Assembly: GCF_010548275.1 (NCBI RefSeq)
Contig: NZ_JAAGLT010000031.1
Span: 1 to 64,000 of the forward strand
Direction: 5' to 3'
From: Streptomyces sp. SID12488
Lineage (GTDB): Bacteria; Actinomycetota; Actinomycetes; Streptomycetales; Streptomycetaceae
DNA: 64,000 bases
The notes below the pieces were generated by a model. The model saw nothing but the letters and a program-made list of their open reading frames with translations, searched no databases and was not told where the DNA came from. Positions 1-9,361 of this stretch are shown here, piece after piece. Made by a program: the position numbers and the translations under genes. The first letter of the stretch is position 1; the number at the start of each line of letters is the position of its first letter.

Positions 1-400
1 GTTTACTACTTCAAAGGAACCTCAACCCACAGACAAAGCCTGTGAGCCGGGGTATCAACAAACTTGGCGTTGATTTTTGGCACGCTGTTGAGTTCTCAAG
101 GAACGGACGCTTCCTTCGTACTCACCCTCTCGGGCTTTCCTCCGGGCAGTTTCCCTTCGGTCTTGCGTTACCGACTCTACCAGACCGTTTCCGTATCCGA
201 TTTCCTCGGCGCTTTCCAGGTTTCCGCTTTCGCGTTTCCCTTTCCGGCGAGTCCGACTCTACCAGACCGTTTCGGGCCTGATTCCCAGTCAGCGGGGCTT
301 GTCTTCCCGGCTGTTGGGCCGTTCCGACGTTTCAAACCTTAGCGGATCCTCTCGGCGATTCCCAATCGGGCCGCTGAGCTCCATCGAGCCCCATTCGAAT
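1..400 (-). promoter_or_regulatory. rRNA operon leader and promoter region (16S gene lies off the left edge)
   Basis: Read on the minus strand, positions 110-60 give CCTTGAGAACTCAACAGCG followed by TGCCAAAAATCAACG, the conserved segment of Streptomyces pre-16S leaders that takes part in rRNA processing. Upstream on the same strand, the block CGGTCTGGTAGAGTCGG occurs twice (about 171-190 and 252-272); each contains a TAGAGT -10-like hexamer, so these look like tandem rrn promoters. The segment before them, up to about 400, is non-coding. The small plus-strand reading frames here have no coding support. The 16S gene itself is not in the window, so the assignment rests on the leader alone. Confidence 0.75.
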
Positions 401-574
401 TGAATTCGGGCACACCGAAATCGACCCGGTTGGGAGATCGTGCTGATGGTTTGGGTTGCCGCTGCTGCGGCGGAGGTGCTGCCGCAGAACCGTTACGGCC
501 CCGTGGCAACCCGAAGAACTTTACGGATCGGGCAGGGGGATGTCAAGCACCCTCTGTTCGCCCTGTCAAGATCT

Positions 575-1123
575 TTAGTCGAGGTCGCTGAGTCGCCCGC
601 CGGCGTCCGGCTGGGCGTGCTCGACGCGGCGCAGGAGGCGGGTGAGGACGTCGCCGAGCCTGCCGCGTTCGTCCTGTGAGAGGTCCTGGAGGAGGTCTTC
701 CTCGAAGACTGTGGCCAGGCGCATCGCCTCCAGCCACTTCTCCCGGCCCTCGTCCGTCAGCTCCACGATCACGCGGACCCGGTTGGACTCGTCGCGCTCC
801 CTGGTGACCAGTCCCTCCGTCACCATCCGGTCGATCCGGTGGGTCATCGCGGCCGGCGTCAGGCCCAGCCGCTTCGCCAGGTCGCTCGGGCCCATGCGGT
901 ACGGAGCCCCGGAGAGCACCAACGCCTTGAGGACCTCCCACTCGGCGTTGCTGATGCCGAGTGTGGCGGTCTGGCGGCCGTACGCGACGTTCATACGGCG
1001 GTTCAGGCGGCCCAGGGCCGCGACGATCTTTTCGACCTGGGGGTCGAGATCCCTGAACTCGCGCTGGTAGGCGGCGATCTGCTCATCGAGCGTCGGCTCA
1101 CCGACGGCGGGGGTGTCACCCAT
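575..1123 (-). CDS. MarR family transcriptional regulator
   Basis: 182 aa. The middle of the protein has the MarR winged helix: the segment from GISNAEWEVLKAL through SDLAKRLGLTPAAMTHRIDRM is the helix-turn-helix, and the wing follows with VTRERDESNRVRVIVELTDEGR. MarR proteins bind DNA as dimers and usually repress a neighbouring gene until a small ligand is bound. It is transcribed divergently from the MFS transporter at 1271 with about 150 bp between them, so it probably controls that exporter. The N-terminal 40 residues are a helical extension. The ligand cannot be predicted. Confidence 0.9.
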   Translation of the reverse strand: MGDTPAVGEPTLDEQIAAYQREFRDLDPQVEKIVAALGRLNRRMNVAYGRQTATLGISNAEWEVLKALVLSGAPYRMGPSDLAKRLGLTPAAMTHRIDRMVTEGLVTRERDESNRVRVIVELTDEGREKWLEAMRLATVFEEDLLQDLSQDERGRLGDVLTRLLRRVEHAQPDAGGRLSDLD

Positions 1124-1270
1124 GTGCGGAGTATCCCATGTGGGCGCTTGGCGTCGAAGTTCTTCGAGGTGTACTGTTCAAGTCTTAACTTTAGCTTCGA
1201 AGTCTTCACTCCTAACTCTTTCAGTAGGCGTACGACTTCACGATCAAAGCAGGTGAAAGTGACCAGGGCG
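1124..1270. promoter_or_regulatory. Divergent marR/MFS intergenic region with inverted-repeat candidate operator
   Basis: This gap is AT-richer than its surroundings. Between about 1170 and 1215 it carries related short segments such as AAGTCTTAACTTT and CTTCGAAGTCTTC, which form imperfect inverted repeats (ACTT...AAGT around TTCGAA). Sites of this kind between a MarR gene and its divergent target are typical MarR operators. No promoter hexamers were clear enough to assign. Confidence 0.4.
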
Positions 1271-2551
1271 ATGGGCGCAGCGATGCGCCGGATCCATGTG
1301 GGCAACGCACTCAGCGCGTTCGGGCTCGGCTTCACCGTCCCCTATCTGTACGTCTATGTGGCGCAGGTGCGGGGACTGGGAGCCATGACGGCGGGTCTCG
1401 TACTCGCCGTCTTTGCCGTGGCCGCGCTGGTCGTGCTGCCGTTCGCCGGGCGGGCCATCGTCCGGCACGGCCCGCTGCCGGTGCTGCTCGTCGCCCTGGT
1501 CACCGCCGCTGTCGGCGCGATGGGCCTCGGGCTCGCCGCCAACGCGACCGCCGTACTCCTTGCCGCCGTGGCGCTGGGGGCCGGGCAGGCCGTGATGCAG
1601 CCGGCGCTCGCGACGATGATCGTGAACTTCTCGTCGGCGGAGACGCGGTCGCGGGCCTTCGCCACCCAGTTCTTTCTGCAAAACCTCGGGCTCGGTGTCG
1701 GTGGGCTCATCGGTGGGCACCTCGTGGACACGACCCGGGTCGGTTCGTTCACCCTGCTGTTCGCCATCGAGGCGGCGATGTTCCTGCTGCTCGCCGTGAT
1801 CATGACGACGGTACGGATGCCTCGTTCGCCGAGGATCGACGGTGCCCCCGGTCAGGCCAAGGGCAGCTGGAAGCAACTCCTCGGTAACCGGGCGATGGTC
1901 CAGCTGTGTGTGCTGGGCTTCGTGCTGTTCTTCGCCTGTTACGGGCAGTTCGAGTCGGGTCTCAGTGCGTACGGGGTCGAGGCGGCCGGGATCTCGACGT
2001 CCGCGCTCGGTTCGGCGCTGGCGGCGAACACCGCGGTGATCGTGGTCGCGCAGTTCGCGGTGCTCCGGTTCGTCGAGCGGCAGAAGCGGTCCCGGGTGAT
2101 CGCGGCCGTGGGGATCCTGTGGGCCGTCGCGTGGGGCGTGGCCGGGTATGCGGGGCTCGGGCACGGCAGCCAGGCCATGGCGACCGCCGCGTTCGTGTCG
2201 ACGTACGCGCTGTTCGGGCTCGGGGAGGCGATGTTGTCGCCGACCGTCGCGCCGCTGGTGGCCGATCTGGCGCCGGACGGGATGGCGGGACAGTACAACT
2301 CGGCGTTCGCGCTGGTGAAGCAGCTCGCGCTGGCTGTCGGTCCGGCGGTGGGCGGGCCGCTCGGGGCTTCGCTGCACGGGCCGTACATCGTGATGTTCCT
2401 GCTGTTCTCGCTGGGGATCAGCGTCCTCGCCGTGCGGCTGGGGCGGCAGCTGACCCCCGTACAGAATCAGCCGTCTCTGGCGCGGCGGAGTCGGGTCGTC
2501 GCTCAGGGTGGAGCTCCGGTGGAGTCCGAGTCCGTGGTGCCGGCTACGTAG
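1271..2551 (+). CDS. MFS transporter, probable drug or metabolite exporter
   Basis: 426 aa from the ATG at 1271. A GTG at 1253 is in frame and also possible; the frame stays open much further upstream but antisense to marR, so the longer form is not credible. The protein is almost entirely hydrophobic, with about 12 membrane segments and a charged central loop (PRSPRIDGAPGQAKGSWKQL). It shows the MFS signature between helices 2 and 3 (GRAIVRHGPLPVLL) and a second-half repeat. Such proteins use the proton gradient to export small molecules. The divergent MarR gene suggests substrate-induced expression. Its 3' end overlaps the end of the convergent phosphatase gene by 8 bp. Confidence 0.85.
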   Translation: MGAAMRRIHVGNALSAFGLGFTVPYLYVYVAQVRGLGAMTAGLVLAVFAVAALVVLPFAGRAIVRHGPLPVLLVALVTAAVGAMGLGLAANATAVLLAAVALGAGQAVMQPALATMIVNFSSAETRSRAFATQFFLQNLGLGVGGLIGGHLVDTTRVGSFTLLFAIEAAMFLLLAVIMTTVRMPRSPRIDGAPGQAKGSWKQLLGNRAMVQLCVLGFVLFFACYGQFESGLSAYGVEAAGISTSALGSALAANTAVIVVAQFAVLRFVERQKRSRVIAAVGILWAVAWGVAGYAGLGHGSQAMATAAFVSTYALFGLGEAMLSPTVAPLVADLAPDGMAGQYNSAFALVKQLALAVGPAVGGPLGASLHGPYIVMFLLFSLGISVLAVRLGRQLTPVQNQPSLARRSRVVAQGGAPVESESVVPAT

Positions 2552-4256
2552 TACGGGCTGAGTTCGGCAGCACGAACTCGCACCACACCGCCTTGCCGCC
2601 GCCCGGTGTCCGGCGTGAGCCCCAGCTCGTGGCGATCGTCGCGACGATGGCGATGCCCCGGCCCGATTCGTCGCCGGGTTCCGCGGTGCGGCGCAGGGGG
2701 AGATGGTCGTCGCCGTCCGTCACCTCGACGATGAGGCGGCGGTCGGTGCGGCGCAGGCGCAGGCGCATCGGGGGTGTGCCGTGCTGGAGGGAGTTCGCGA
2801 CCAGTTCGCTGGCCGCCAGGACGCCCACGTCGTGCAGTTCGGTGGGGAAGCGCCAGCTCGTCAGGACGCCCGAGGCGAACGCACGCGCGCGTGGGGCCGC
2901 TTCGATGCCGCCGAGGAGTTCCAGGGCAGCGTTGCGGAACAGGTCGCTGTCGGGACCGGTGCGGGCCGGGTGCTGGAGGACCAGGACCGCCACGTCGTCG
3001 TCGTGGTCCGCGGTGACGCCCGCCGAGCGGACCAGGCGGTCGCAGACGACCTGGGGGCTGCCCGTCGCGCCGGACAGGGCGCGCTCCAGGGCGGCGATGC
3101 CCTCGTCGAGGTCCTCGTTGCGGCGTTCCACCAGGCCGTCGGTGTAGAGGACCGCCGTGGAACCCGGGGTGAGCGGGATCGAGCCCGAGGCGTGCATCCA
3201 GCCGCCCGTGCCGAGGGGTGGGCCCGTGGGTTCGTCGGCGCGCTGAACGACCCCGCTCTCGTCGCGGACGAGGATCGGGAGGTGGCCCGCAGAGGCGTAC
3301 ACCAGCTTGCCCTCGTTCGGGTCGTGGACGGCGTACACGCAGGTGGCGATCTGGTTGGCGTCGATCTCCATGGCGAGGCCGTCGAGGAGCTGGAGGACCT
3401 CGTGCGGGGGAAGGTCCAGGCGGGCGTACGCGCGGACCGCCGTACGGAGCTGGCCCATGACCGCCGCCGCGCGCACTCCTCGGCCCATGACGTCGCCGAT
3501 GACGAGCGCTGTGCGGCCTCCGCCGAGGGTGATGACGTCGTACCAGTCGCCACCCACGGCCGCTTCCGTGCCGCCTGGATGGTAGGTGGCGGCGACTCGG
3601 AGGTCGTCGGGTTCCTCCAGTTCCTGGGGGAGGAGGGAGCGCTGGAGGGTCACCGCGGTTTCGCGCTGGCTGCGTTCGCTGGCGCGCAGGCGTTCGGCGG
3701 CCTCGGCGTGGTCGGTGACGTCGGCGGCGAAGATGAGGACACCGCCACTCCCTTCGGGAGTGGCCGTCGCCTCGACCGGGGTGCACGTGATCGTGTACGA
3801 GCGTCCGCTGTGCGCCTTGCGGGACTTGAGCGTGCGGGACTTGGAGCTGCGCCGGACCTGGTCCAGGAGGGGCAGCACGCCCAGTTCGTCGAGCTCGGGG
3901 GCCACGTCCCGCGCGGGGACGCCCTCCGCGCGTACGCCGAAGGCCGCCGTGTAGGCGTCGTTGGTGTACGCGATGCGGTGGTCCGGGCCGTGGACGATGG
4001 CGACCAGAGCCGGGATGCGGTCGAGGACCTGGCGGGTGGGCAGGTCGTCGACGGCGGGGAGGCAGGGCGCCCCACCGGCGAGCTGCTCGGCGCGGGCGGC
4101 GGGTACGGAGCCGGGTCCAGAGCCGGAGCCGGAGCCGGAGACCGTGCCCTCGCCCGGTCGGTCCGGCAGCCGGTCCGGAGTGATCGTGTGATCGGTCCGC
4201 GCTGCGGCGCGGCGCTGTGTTCCGGGAAGTCGGGCGCTCCAGCGCGTGAAGTTCAC
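2544..4256 (-). CDS. PAS - SpoIIE-type PP2C phosphatase - HATPase regulatory protein
   Basis: 570 aa from a GTG at 4256, chosen because GAGGCAAGG lies just upstream; an open extension to 4451 is low-complexity and unlikely. Order: a PAS sensor domain (about residues 75-185, DRIPALVAIVHGPDHRIAYTN), a SpoIIE-family serine phosphatase domain (about 195-410, with GGDWYDV, VIGDVMGRG and ADHDDDVAVLVL metal-binding motifs), and a C-terminal histidine-kinase-like ATPase domain (about 430-565, ASELVANSLQHG and DESGRGIAIV) of the RsbW/anti-sigma kind. Proteins of this build act in partner-switching systems controlling sigma factors. The combination suggests both dephosphorylation of an anti-anti-sigma factor and binding of it. 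No sigma or antagonist gene is adjacent. Confidence 0.88.
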   Translation of the reverse strand: MNFTRWSARLPGTQRRAAARTDHTITPDRLPDRPGEGTVSGSGSGSGPGSVPAARAEQLAGGAPCLPAVDDLPTRQVLDRIPALVAIVHGPDHRIAYTNDAYTAAFGVRAEGVPARDVAPELDELGVLPLLDQVRRSSKSRTLKSRKAHSGRSYTITCTPVEATATPEGSGGVLIFAADVTDHAEAAERLRASERSQRETAVTLQRSLLPQELEEPDDLRVAATYHPGGTEAAVGGDWYDVITLGGGRTALVIGDVMGRGVRAAAVMGQLRTAVRAYARLDLPPHEVLQLLDGLAMEIDANQIATCVYAVHDPNEGKLVYASAGHLPILVRDESGVVQRADEPTGPPLGTGGWMHASGSIPLTPGSTAVLYTDGLVERRNEDLDEGIAALERALSGATGSPQVVCDRLVRSAGVTADHDDDVAVLVLQHPARTGPDSDLFRNAALELLGGIEAAPRARAFASGVLTSWRFPTELHDVGVLAASELVANSLQHGTPPMRLRLRRTDRRLIVEVTDGDDHLPLRRTAEPGDESGRGIAIVATIATSWGSRRTPGGGKAVWCEFVLPNSARTT

Positions 4257-4498
4257 GAAACCTTGCCTCGTGTTTGTCGGCACAGGCCGGCAGCGGGTCG
4301 GCCGGAGGTGCAGGGGGCGTTCCCCGGGAGATACAGCACTTGCGGAAAGCCTCGCGGGTAGAGATGGGTGGAGACAGGTGGAGACGGGTGGAGGGATGTG
4401 CGGCAAGGGCGTGGAGAACCAGTCTGGCAGGGTGGCCGACGCGGCCGACATCCTTCAGACGCCGGCCGCCTCGGTGGAGTTCCTGGATTCGGTCAGGA

Positions 4499-5872
4499 CT
4501 ACCCCTTCGGGTCCTGATTCAGGTTCTGAGGAGGCTTCCCACCGGCCGCGAGTTCGAACTCCGCGCGGGGATGTTCGAGTGAACCGAGGGAGACGATCTC
4601 CCGCTTGAAGAGTCCCGACAGAACCCACTCGGCGAGCACCCGGGCCTTGCGGTTGAAGGTGGGCACCCGGCTCAGGTGGTAGACGCGGTGCATGAACCAG
4701 GCGGGGTAGCCCTTCAGCTTGCGTCCGTAGACGTGTGCGACGCCCTTGTGGAGTCCCAGGGAGGCTACTGAACCGACGTATTTGTGGGAGTACGTTTCGA
4801 GCGGTTCGCCCCGCAGGGAGTGGGCGATGTTGTCGCCGAGGACCTTGGCCTGGCGGACCGCGTGCTGGGCGTTCGGGGCGGTCTCCTTGCCGGGTTCCGC
4901 TGCCGTGACGTCGGGGACGGCCGCTGCGTCTCCCGCGGCCCACGCGTGCGTGGTGCCCTCGATCCGCAGCTCGGCGGTGCACTTGAGGCGCCCGCGCTCG
5001 TTCAGCGGGAGGTCGGTGGCCGCGAGCAGGGGGTGGGGTTTGACGCCGGCGGTCCACACGACCGTACGGGTGGGGAAGCGGGCGCCGTCACTGAGGACGG
5101 CGATCCGGTCCGCGCAGGAGTCGAGGCGGGTCTCCAGGCGTACGTCGATGTTGCGTCGGCGCAGCTGCGTGACCGTGTACTTGCCCATCTCCTCGCCGAC
5201 CTCGGGCAGGATGCGGCCCGAGGCCTCGACGAGGATCCACTTCATGTCCTCGGCCTTGACGTTGTGGTAGTACCGCGCGGCGTAGCGGGCCATGTCCTCC
5301 AGCTCGCCGAGCGCCTCGACACCGGCGTAGCCGCCGCCCACGAAGACGAAGGTCAGGGCCGCGTCGCGGATCGCGGGATCACGGGTGGAGGAGGCGATGT
5401 CCATCTGTTCGATGACGTGGTTGCGCAGGCCGATGGCCTCCTCGACCGTCTTGAAGCCGATCGCGTGTTCGGCGAGGCCGGGGATCGGCAGGGTGCGCGA
5501 GACGGAGCCCGGGGCGAGGACCAGTTCGTCGTACGTCAGCTGCTCGGCGCCTGTTCCCTCTTCCGCGGTGGCGAGGGTGGTGACGGTCGCGGTGCGCTTG
5601 GCGTGGTCGATCGCCGTGACCTCGCCGACGACGATCCGGCACTGGTCGAGGACCCGGCGCAGTGGTACGACGACATGGCGGGGCGAGATGGAGCCCGCGG
5701 CCGCCTCCGGGAGGAACGGTTGATAGGTCATGTACGGGTCGGGAGTGACGACGGTGATGTCGACCTGGCCCCGTTTCAGCTCCTGCTGGAGCTTCCGCTG
5801 GAGGCGCAGGGCCGTGTACATACCGACGTAGCCGCCGCCGACAACGAGAATGCGCGCACGTTCCTTCACCAT
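4499..5872 (-). CDS. ndh: Type II NADH dehydrogenase (NAD(P)/FAD-dependent oxidoreductase)
   Basis: 457 aa from ATG 5872 (MVKERARILVVGG); the open frame runs 50 codons further upstream without support. It has two dinucleotide-binding folds: FAD-binding GGGYVGMYTALRL near residue 12 and NADH-binding FVGGGYAGVEALGEL near residue 170, plus the FAD-contact motif WAAGDAAAVPD. The C-terminal region (YPAWFMHRVYHLSRVP) is the membrane-anchoring part typical of NDH-2. It passes electrons from NADH to menaquinone at the inner face of the membrane without pumping protons. It lies upstream of the phosphatase on the same strand, with a 242-bp gap, and is divergent from atrA. Confidence 0.88.
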   Translation of the reverse strand: MVKERARILVVGGGYVGMYTALRLQRKLQQELKRGQVDITVVTPDPYMTYQPFLPEAAAGSISPRHVVVPLRRVLDQCRIVVGEVTAIDHAKRTATVTTLATAEEGTGAEQLTYDELVLAPGSVSRTLPIPGLAEHAIGFKTVEEAIGLRNHVIEQMDIASSTRDPAIRDAALTFVFVGGGYAGVEALGELEDMARYAARYYHNVKAEDMKWILVEASGRILPEVGEEMGKYTVTQLRRRNIDVRLETRLDSCADRIAVLSDGARFPTRTVVWTAGVKPHPLLAATDLPLNERGRLKCTAELRIEGTTHAWAAGDAAAVPDVTAAEPGKETAPNAQHAVRQAKVLGDNIAHSLRGEPLETYSHKYVGSVASLGLHKGVAHVYGRKLKGYPAWFMHRVYHLSRVPTFNRKARVLAEWVLSGLFKREIVSLGSLEHPRAEFELAAGGKPPQNLNQDPKG

Positions 5873-6251
5873 CCCATGACGCACCCAGCGCTCGCGTTTG
5901 TCCACAGGCCCGGCAATTTGTGTGACCTTCGGGCGGTGGGCCGCAACGTTGCCCGAATCGTCGGCCTGCAGGGCACAACCGCAGGTCAGTGGGTGTGAGC
6001 CGGGCGGCAGGAGGGGGCGCAACCGGGACGTAAGCGACGCGTACTCCGATCGGGCGGCACCCCGTGCGGAACGCGCCCCTTCTGAATTGACCCTCGCTCA
6101 ACTATGTTCGTAGGTCGACGGGGTGTAGGGGGATGCGCTCTTTCGGGTCCGCTCTGCGACGCGTGGACCCGTGTTCAGTGCTTGTTCCGCACGCTCCGGC
6201 TGCCAATGGCGGGGAGTCTCCGGGGGGAGACGTCATTACCGGGGGAACATT
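5873..6251. promoter_or_regulatory. Divergent ndh/atrA intergenic region
   Basis: About 380 bp without a gene, holding the promoters of ndh (minus) and atrA (plus). The clearest element is a small palindrome, GCAACGTTGC, near 5940-5950. I looked for a Rex operator (TTGTGA...TCACAA) and found only a half-site near 5924, so redox control by Rex is not supported. No other structure stands out. Confidence 0.35.
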
Positions 6252-7055
6252 ATGCACATTCAGGATTCTCGTTGGTCATCCGCGTCCGCCATCGCACCAG
6301 GCGGACCGGTCAGCGCGGCGGCGGGCAACGGACGCGGCGAGGGATCGCGTACGGCGCCACTGCGTGTGGACGCACAGCGCAATCTGGAACACGTACTGCG
6401 GGCGGCACGTGAGGTCTTCGGCGAGCTGGGATACGGCGCGCCGATGGAGGACGTGGCACGGCGCGCGCGGGTCGGTGTCGGCACGGTGTACCGGCGTTTC
6501 CCGAGCAAGGACGTCCTGGTCCGGCGGATAGCCGAGGAGGAGACCTCCCGGCTGACCGACCAGGCTCGCGCGGCGCTCGGCCAGGAGGACGAGCCGTGGT
6601 CGGCGCTGTCGCGCTTCCTGCGGACGTCGGTGGCCTCGGGCGCCGGGCGGCTGCTGCCGCCGCAGATACTGCGGGTCGGCGTCGCGGACGACGACGGTTC
6701 CGGTGACTCCGGCAACTCCGGTGGTTCCGGCCTCGACGACGCGCGGGTGCCGCAGCAGCGGACCCAGCCGGTGGGTACCGGTCTCGGGCACGGGGAACTG
6801 CGGCTGGTGTCCGACGACGCCGTAGCCGCTGCGCTGGCGGACGACGCCGGCGCGGTGGCGCTGCTCGACGTGGTGGGCCGGCTCGTGGAGCGGGCGCGCG
6901 AGGCGGGCGCACTGCGGCCGGACGTGTCGGTGTCGGACGTACTGCTGGTGATCGCGACGGCGGCGCCCTCGCTGCCGGATCCCGCGCAGCAGGCGGCGGC
7001 CTCTTCTCGACTGCTGGACATCCTGTTGGAGGGGTTGCGGTCGCGGCCTCTGTGA
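6252..7055 (+). CDS. atrA: TetR family regulator AtrA
   Basis: 267 aa from ATG 6252, preceded by GGGGGAA. The N-terminal 35 residues are disordered. They are followed by a TetR helix-turn-helix (AREVFGELGYGAPMEDVARRARVGVGTVYRRFPSKDVL) and a ligand-binding helical domain with a Ser/Gly-rich insert (about residues 140-170). The start MHIQDSRW and the flanking order (NADH dehydrogenase on one side, sigma factor with NPCBM domain on the other) match what I recall for AtrA of S. coelicolor (SCO4118). AtrA activates antibiotic pathway regulators (actII-ORF4, strR) and links them to primary metabolism. The identity rests on memory of sequence and order, not an alignment. Confidence 0.8.
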   Translation: MHIQDSRWSSASAIAPGGPVSAAAGNGRGEGSRTAPLRVDAQRNLEHVLRAAREVFGELGYGAPMEDVARRARVGVGTVYRRFPSKDVLVRRIAEEETSRLTDQARAALGQEDEPWSALSRFLRTSVASGAGRLLPPQILRVGVADDDGSGDSGNSGGSGLDDARVPQQRTQPVGTGLGHGELRLVSDDAVAAALADDAGAVALLDVVGRLVERAREAGALRPDVSVSDVLLVIATAAPSLPDPAQQAAASSRLLDILLEGLRSRPL

Positions 7056-7294
7056 TCGAACAACCCGAATACAACGAACCCCAGCATTTCGAGCGGGGCG
7101 GCCAACTCCCTTGCAGGAAGGGATGGTTGAGCCTTCCCCGTTCGGGTGAACGCTAGTACCCCGGTGCGGGAAGTCCCCACGGACGAGTGGTTGGTTCGTT
7201 CCAGGTGTCCTGAACAAAAGCCAATATGGCACTCTGACCCGGTGTTCGGGACTCGATGTGCAGGCAGCTGTGCAGGCGGCGGGGGCTTTCCGCG

Positions 7295-9361
7295 ATGAGC
7301 GTTGACGGGCGGGACGAGTCACCGGGTGACGGTGACCCGGAGGCCGGCGGCGGGCTGACCTCGCCACAGGTGCCGAACCAGGGCGGGCCGGGCGGAGTTC
7401 AAGGCGGCGGTCAGGGCAGCGTTCAGTACCTGGGCGGCTCGTTGGACGGTTCGGAATACCCCGGGTACCCCGAGAACACCGGGCACCCCGAGTACCTCGA
7501 CGACCCGATGGAAGGCAGCGTCCCGCCGCAGCGTGGGGGCAGCCTGCTGCCGCCCCGCGCGGACAGTGTGCTGCCGCCGCCCATCGAACTGCCGCCCTCC
7601 GACACCGACCTGATCGGACGGATGCGCTCGGGCGACGACACGGCGTACGAGGAGTTGTACCGGCGCCACGCCGGCGCCGTACGCCGGTACGCGCGTACCT
7701 GCTGCCGTGACGGCCACACCGCCGACGATCTCACCGCCGAGGTCTTCGCCCGCATGCTCCAGGCGGTACGCGGCGGATCCGGCCCCGAGTACGCGGTACG
7801 CGCCTATCTGCTCACCACCGTCCGCCGGGTCGCCGCGAACTGGACGACGTCGGCGAGGCGTGAGCAACTGGTCGACGACTTCGCGGTGTTCGCGACGCAG
7901 GCCGCGCGAGGCTCGGAGATGTCTGCCAGGTCCATAGTGTCTGCCGACACCGACACTCTGGACCTGGGCGCCGACGTGCGCGCGATGCACGAGGCCGAGC
8001 AGTCCATGGCCATGCAGGCGTTCCGGTCGCTGCCCGAGCGCTGGCAGGCCGTGCTGTGGCACACCGAGGTCGAGGACGAGTCGCCGAGCGAGGTCGCCAC
8101 CCTCTTCGGACTCGACGCCAACGGCACGCGCGTGCTCGCCAGCCGGGCTCGGGAGGGCCTCAAGCAGGCCTACCTCCAGGCCCACGTCAGCTCCACCCTC
8201 ACCACCGACGAGGAGTGCTCCCGCTACGCCGACCGGCTCGGCGCCTACGCCCGCGGCGGGCTGCGCAGCCGGGCCGAACGCGGGCTGCGCAAGCACCTGG
8301 AGGAGTGCGCCAAGTGCCGGCTGGCCGCGGGCCAGATCAAGGAGGTCGCGAGCGGCATCCCCGCCGTCGTACCGATCGCGGTCATCGGCTGGTTCGGCGC
8401 CGCCGGATACGCCAAGGTGGCCGCGCTGGTCGCCGGGGGCGCCGGAGCGGGTGCGGTGGGCGTCGGCGGCGCGGCGGCAGCGGCGAGCGGCTCGTCGTCC
8501 CGCGGGGCCGGGGGCGGCGCGGCGGCCTCGGAGGGGCTGGGTGCGCCGCTGAAGGCGGGGATCGCGGCGGGGGTGGTCGCCGTCGGGATCGCGGCGGTGG
8601 TGTTCGCCCTGGCAGGCGACCAGGTCCCGAAGAAGCCGGTGGCACAGCCGGCCCCCTCCGTGCCGATGGGCCGGCCTGCGGCGCCGACACCGACCCCGAC
8701 CCCGACGCCGCCCGAGCAGGAACCCGAACCGGCACCCCCGGCCGTGGTCCCGGCCCTGGCGCCCGCCCTCACACCGAGCCCCAGCCCCACCCCGACTCCG
8801 TCCCCGACACCCACCCCGAGCCCCACCCCCACCCCCACTCCGACACCCAGCCCGACCCACACACCTGCCCCCACTCCTGCCCCCACTCCCACCCCGACGC
8901 CGCCTCCTCCCCCGCCGCCGCCCCCCTCGGCCGACTACCAGTGGAACGAGCTGGAGTACGCCATCACCGGCGACGGCACCAAGCCCGAGATGCGGCTCGG
9001 CGAGAGCAGTTGGGTGTGGCAGCGGTGGGGGGTGTCGATCGGGGACCGGCAGTACGAGCACGGGGTGACCGTCCACGGCGAGTCCTCGGTCACCATCGAT
9101 CTCAACCGCGACTGCGCCTCGTACGACGCCCTGGTCGGCGTCGACGACATGACGATGGGCCTCGGCCAGGTCCGTTTCTCGGTGTTCGCCGACGGGCAGC
9201 GCATGTGGCGGTCCGAGCTGGTCCAGGGCGGCCAGGAGGCGGTACCCGTCCACGTCGACCTCACCGGGCGCAGGACGATCCGCCTGGTCGTGGAACCTCA
9301 CTCGGCGTTCGACTCGGTGGCACTCGCGGACTGGGCGGAGTCGAAGTTCATGTGCCGGTGA
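7295..9361 (+). CDS. ECF-like sigma factor fused to anti-sigma-like, membrane and NPCBM domains
   Basis: 688 aa from ATG 7295. Order: disordered Gly/Pro-rich N-terminus; sigma region 2 (about 103-175, LIGRMRSGDDTAYEELYRRH, DDLTAEVFARML); sigma region 4 (about 230-298, FRSLPERWQAVLWHTEVE then an HTH); a zinc-finger-like anti-sigma segment with HLEECAKC (H-x3-C-x2-C, about 335-342); one or two hydrophobic segments (about 354-392 and 420-440); a long Pro/Thr repeat (about 449-545); and a C-terminal NPCBM domain (about 546-688), a cell-wall sugar-binding fold. This puts sigma factor, its likely inhibitor and an extracellular sensor in one chain. The 3' end overlaps the convergent SARP gene by 14 bp. 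Confidence 0.88.
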   Translation: MSVDGRDESPGDGDPEAGGGLTSPQVPNQGGPGGVQGGGQGSVQYLGGSLDGSEYPGYPENTGHPEYLDDPMEGSVPPQRGGSLLPPRADSVLPPPIELPPSDTDLIGRMRSGDDTAYEELYRRHAGAVRRYARTCCRDGHTADDLTAEVFARMLQAVRGGSGPEYAVRAYLLTTVRRVAANWTTSARREQLVDDFAVFATQAARGSEMSARSIVSADTDTLDLGADVRAMHEAEQSMAMQAFRSLPERWQAVLWHTEVEDESPSEVATLFGLDANGTRVLASRAREGLKQAYLQAHVSSTLTTDEECSRYADRLGAYARGGLRSRAERGLRKHLEECAKCRLAAGQIKEVASGIPAVVPIAVIGWFGAAGYAKVAALVAGGAGAGAVGVGGAAAAASGSSSRGAGGGAAASEGLGAPLKAGIAAGVVAVGIAAVVFALAGDQVPKKPVAQPAPSVPMGRPAAPTPTPTPTPPEQEPEPAPPAVVPALAPALTPSPSPTPTPSPTPTPSPTPTPTPTPSPTHTPAPTPAPTPTPTPPPPPPPPPSADYQWNELEYAITGDGTKPEMRLGESSWVWQRWGVSIGDRQYEHGVTVHGESSVTIDLNRDCASYDALVGVDDMTMGLGQVRFSVFADGQRMWRSELVQGGQEAVPVHVDLTGRRTIRLVVEPHSAFDSVALADWAESKFMCR

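Noticed and set aside
839..1270. Long N-terminal extension of the MFS transporter
   Set aside because: The extension is antisense to marR and hydrophilic; the transporter starts normally at 1271 or 1253.
5873..6251. Rex operator upstream of ndh
   Set aside because: Only a TTGTGTGA half-site is present; the second half is missing.
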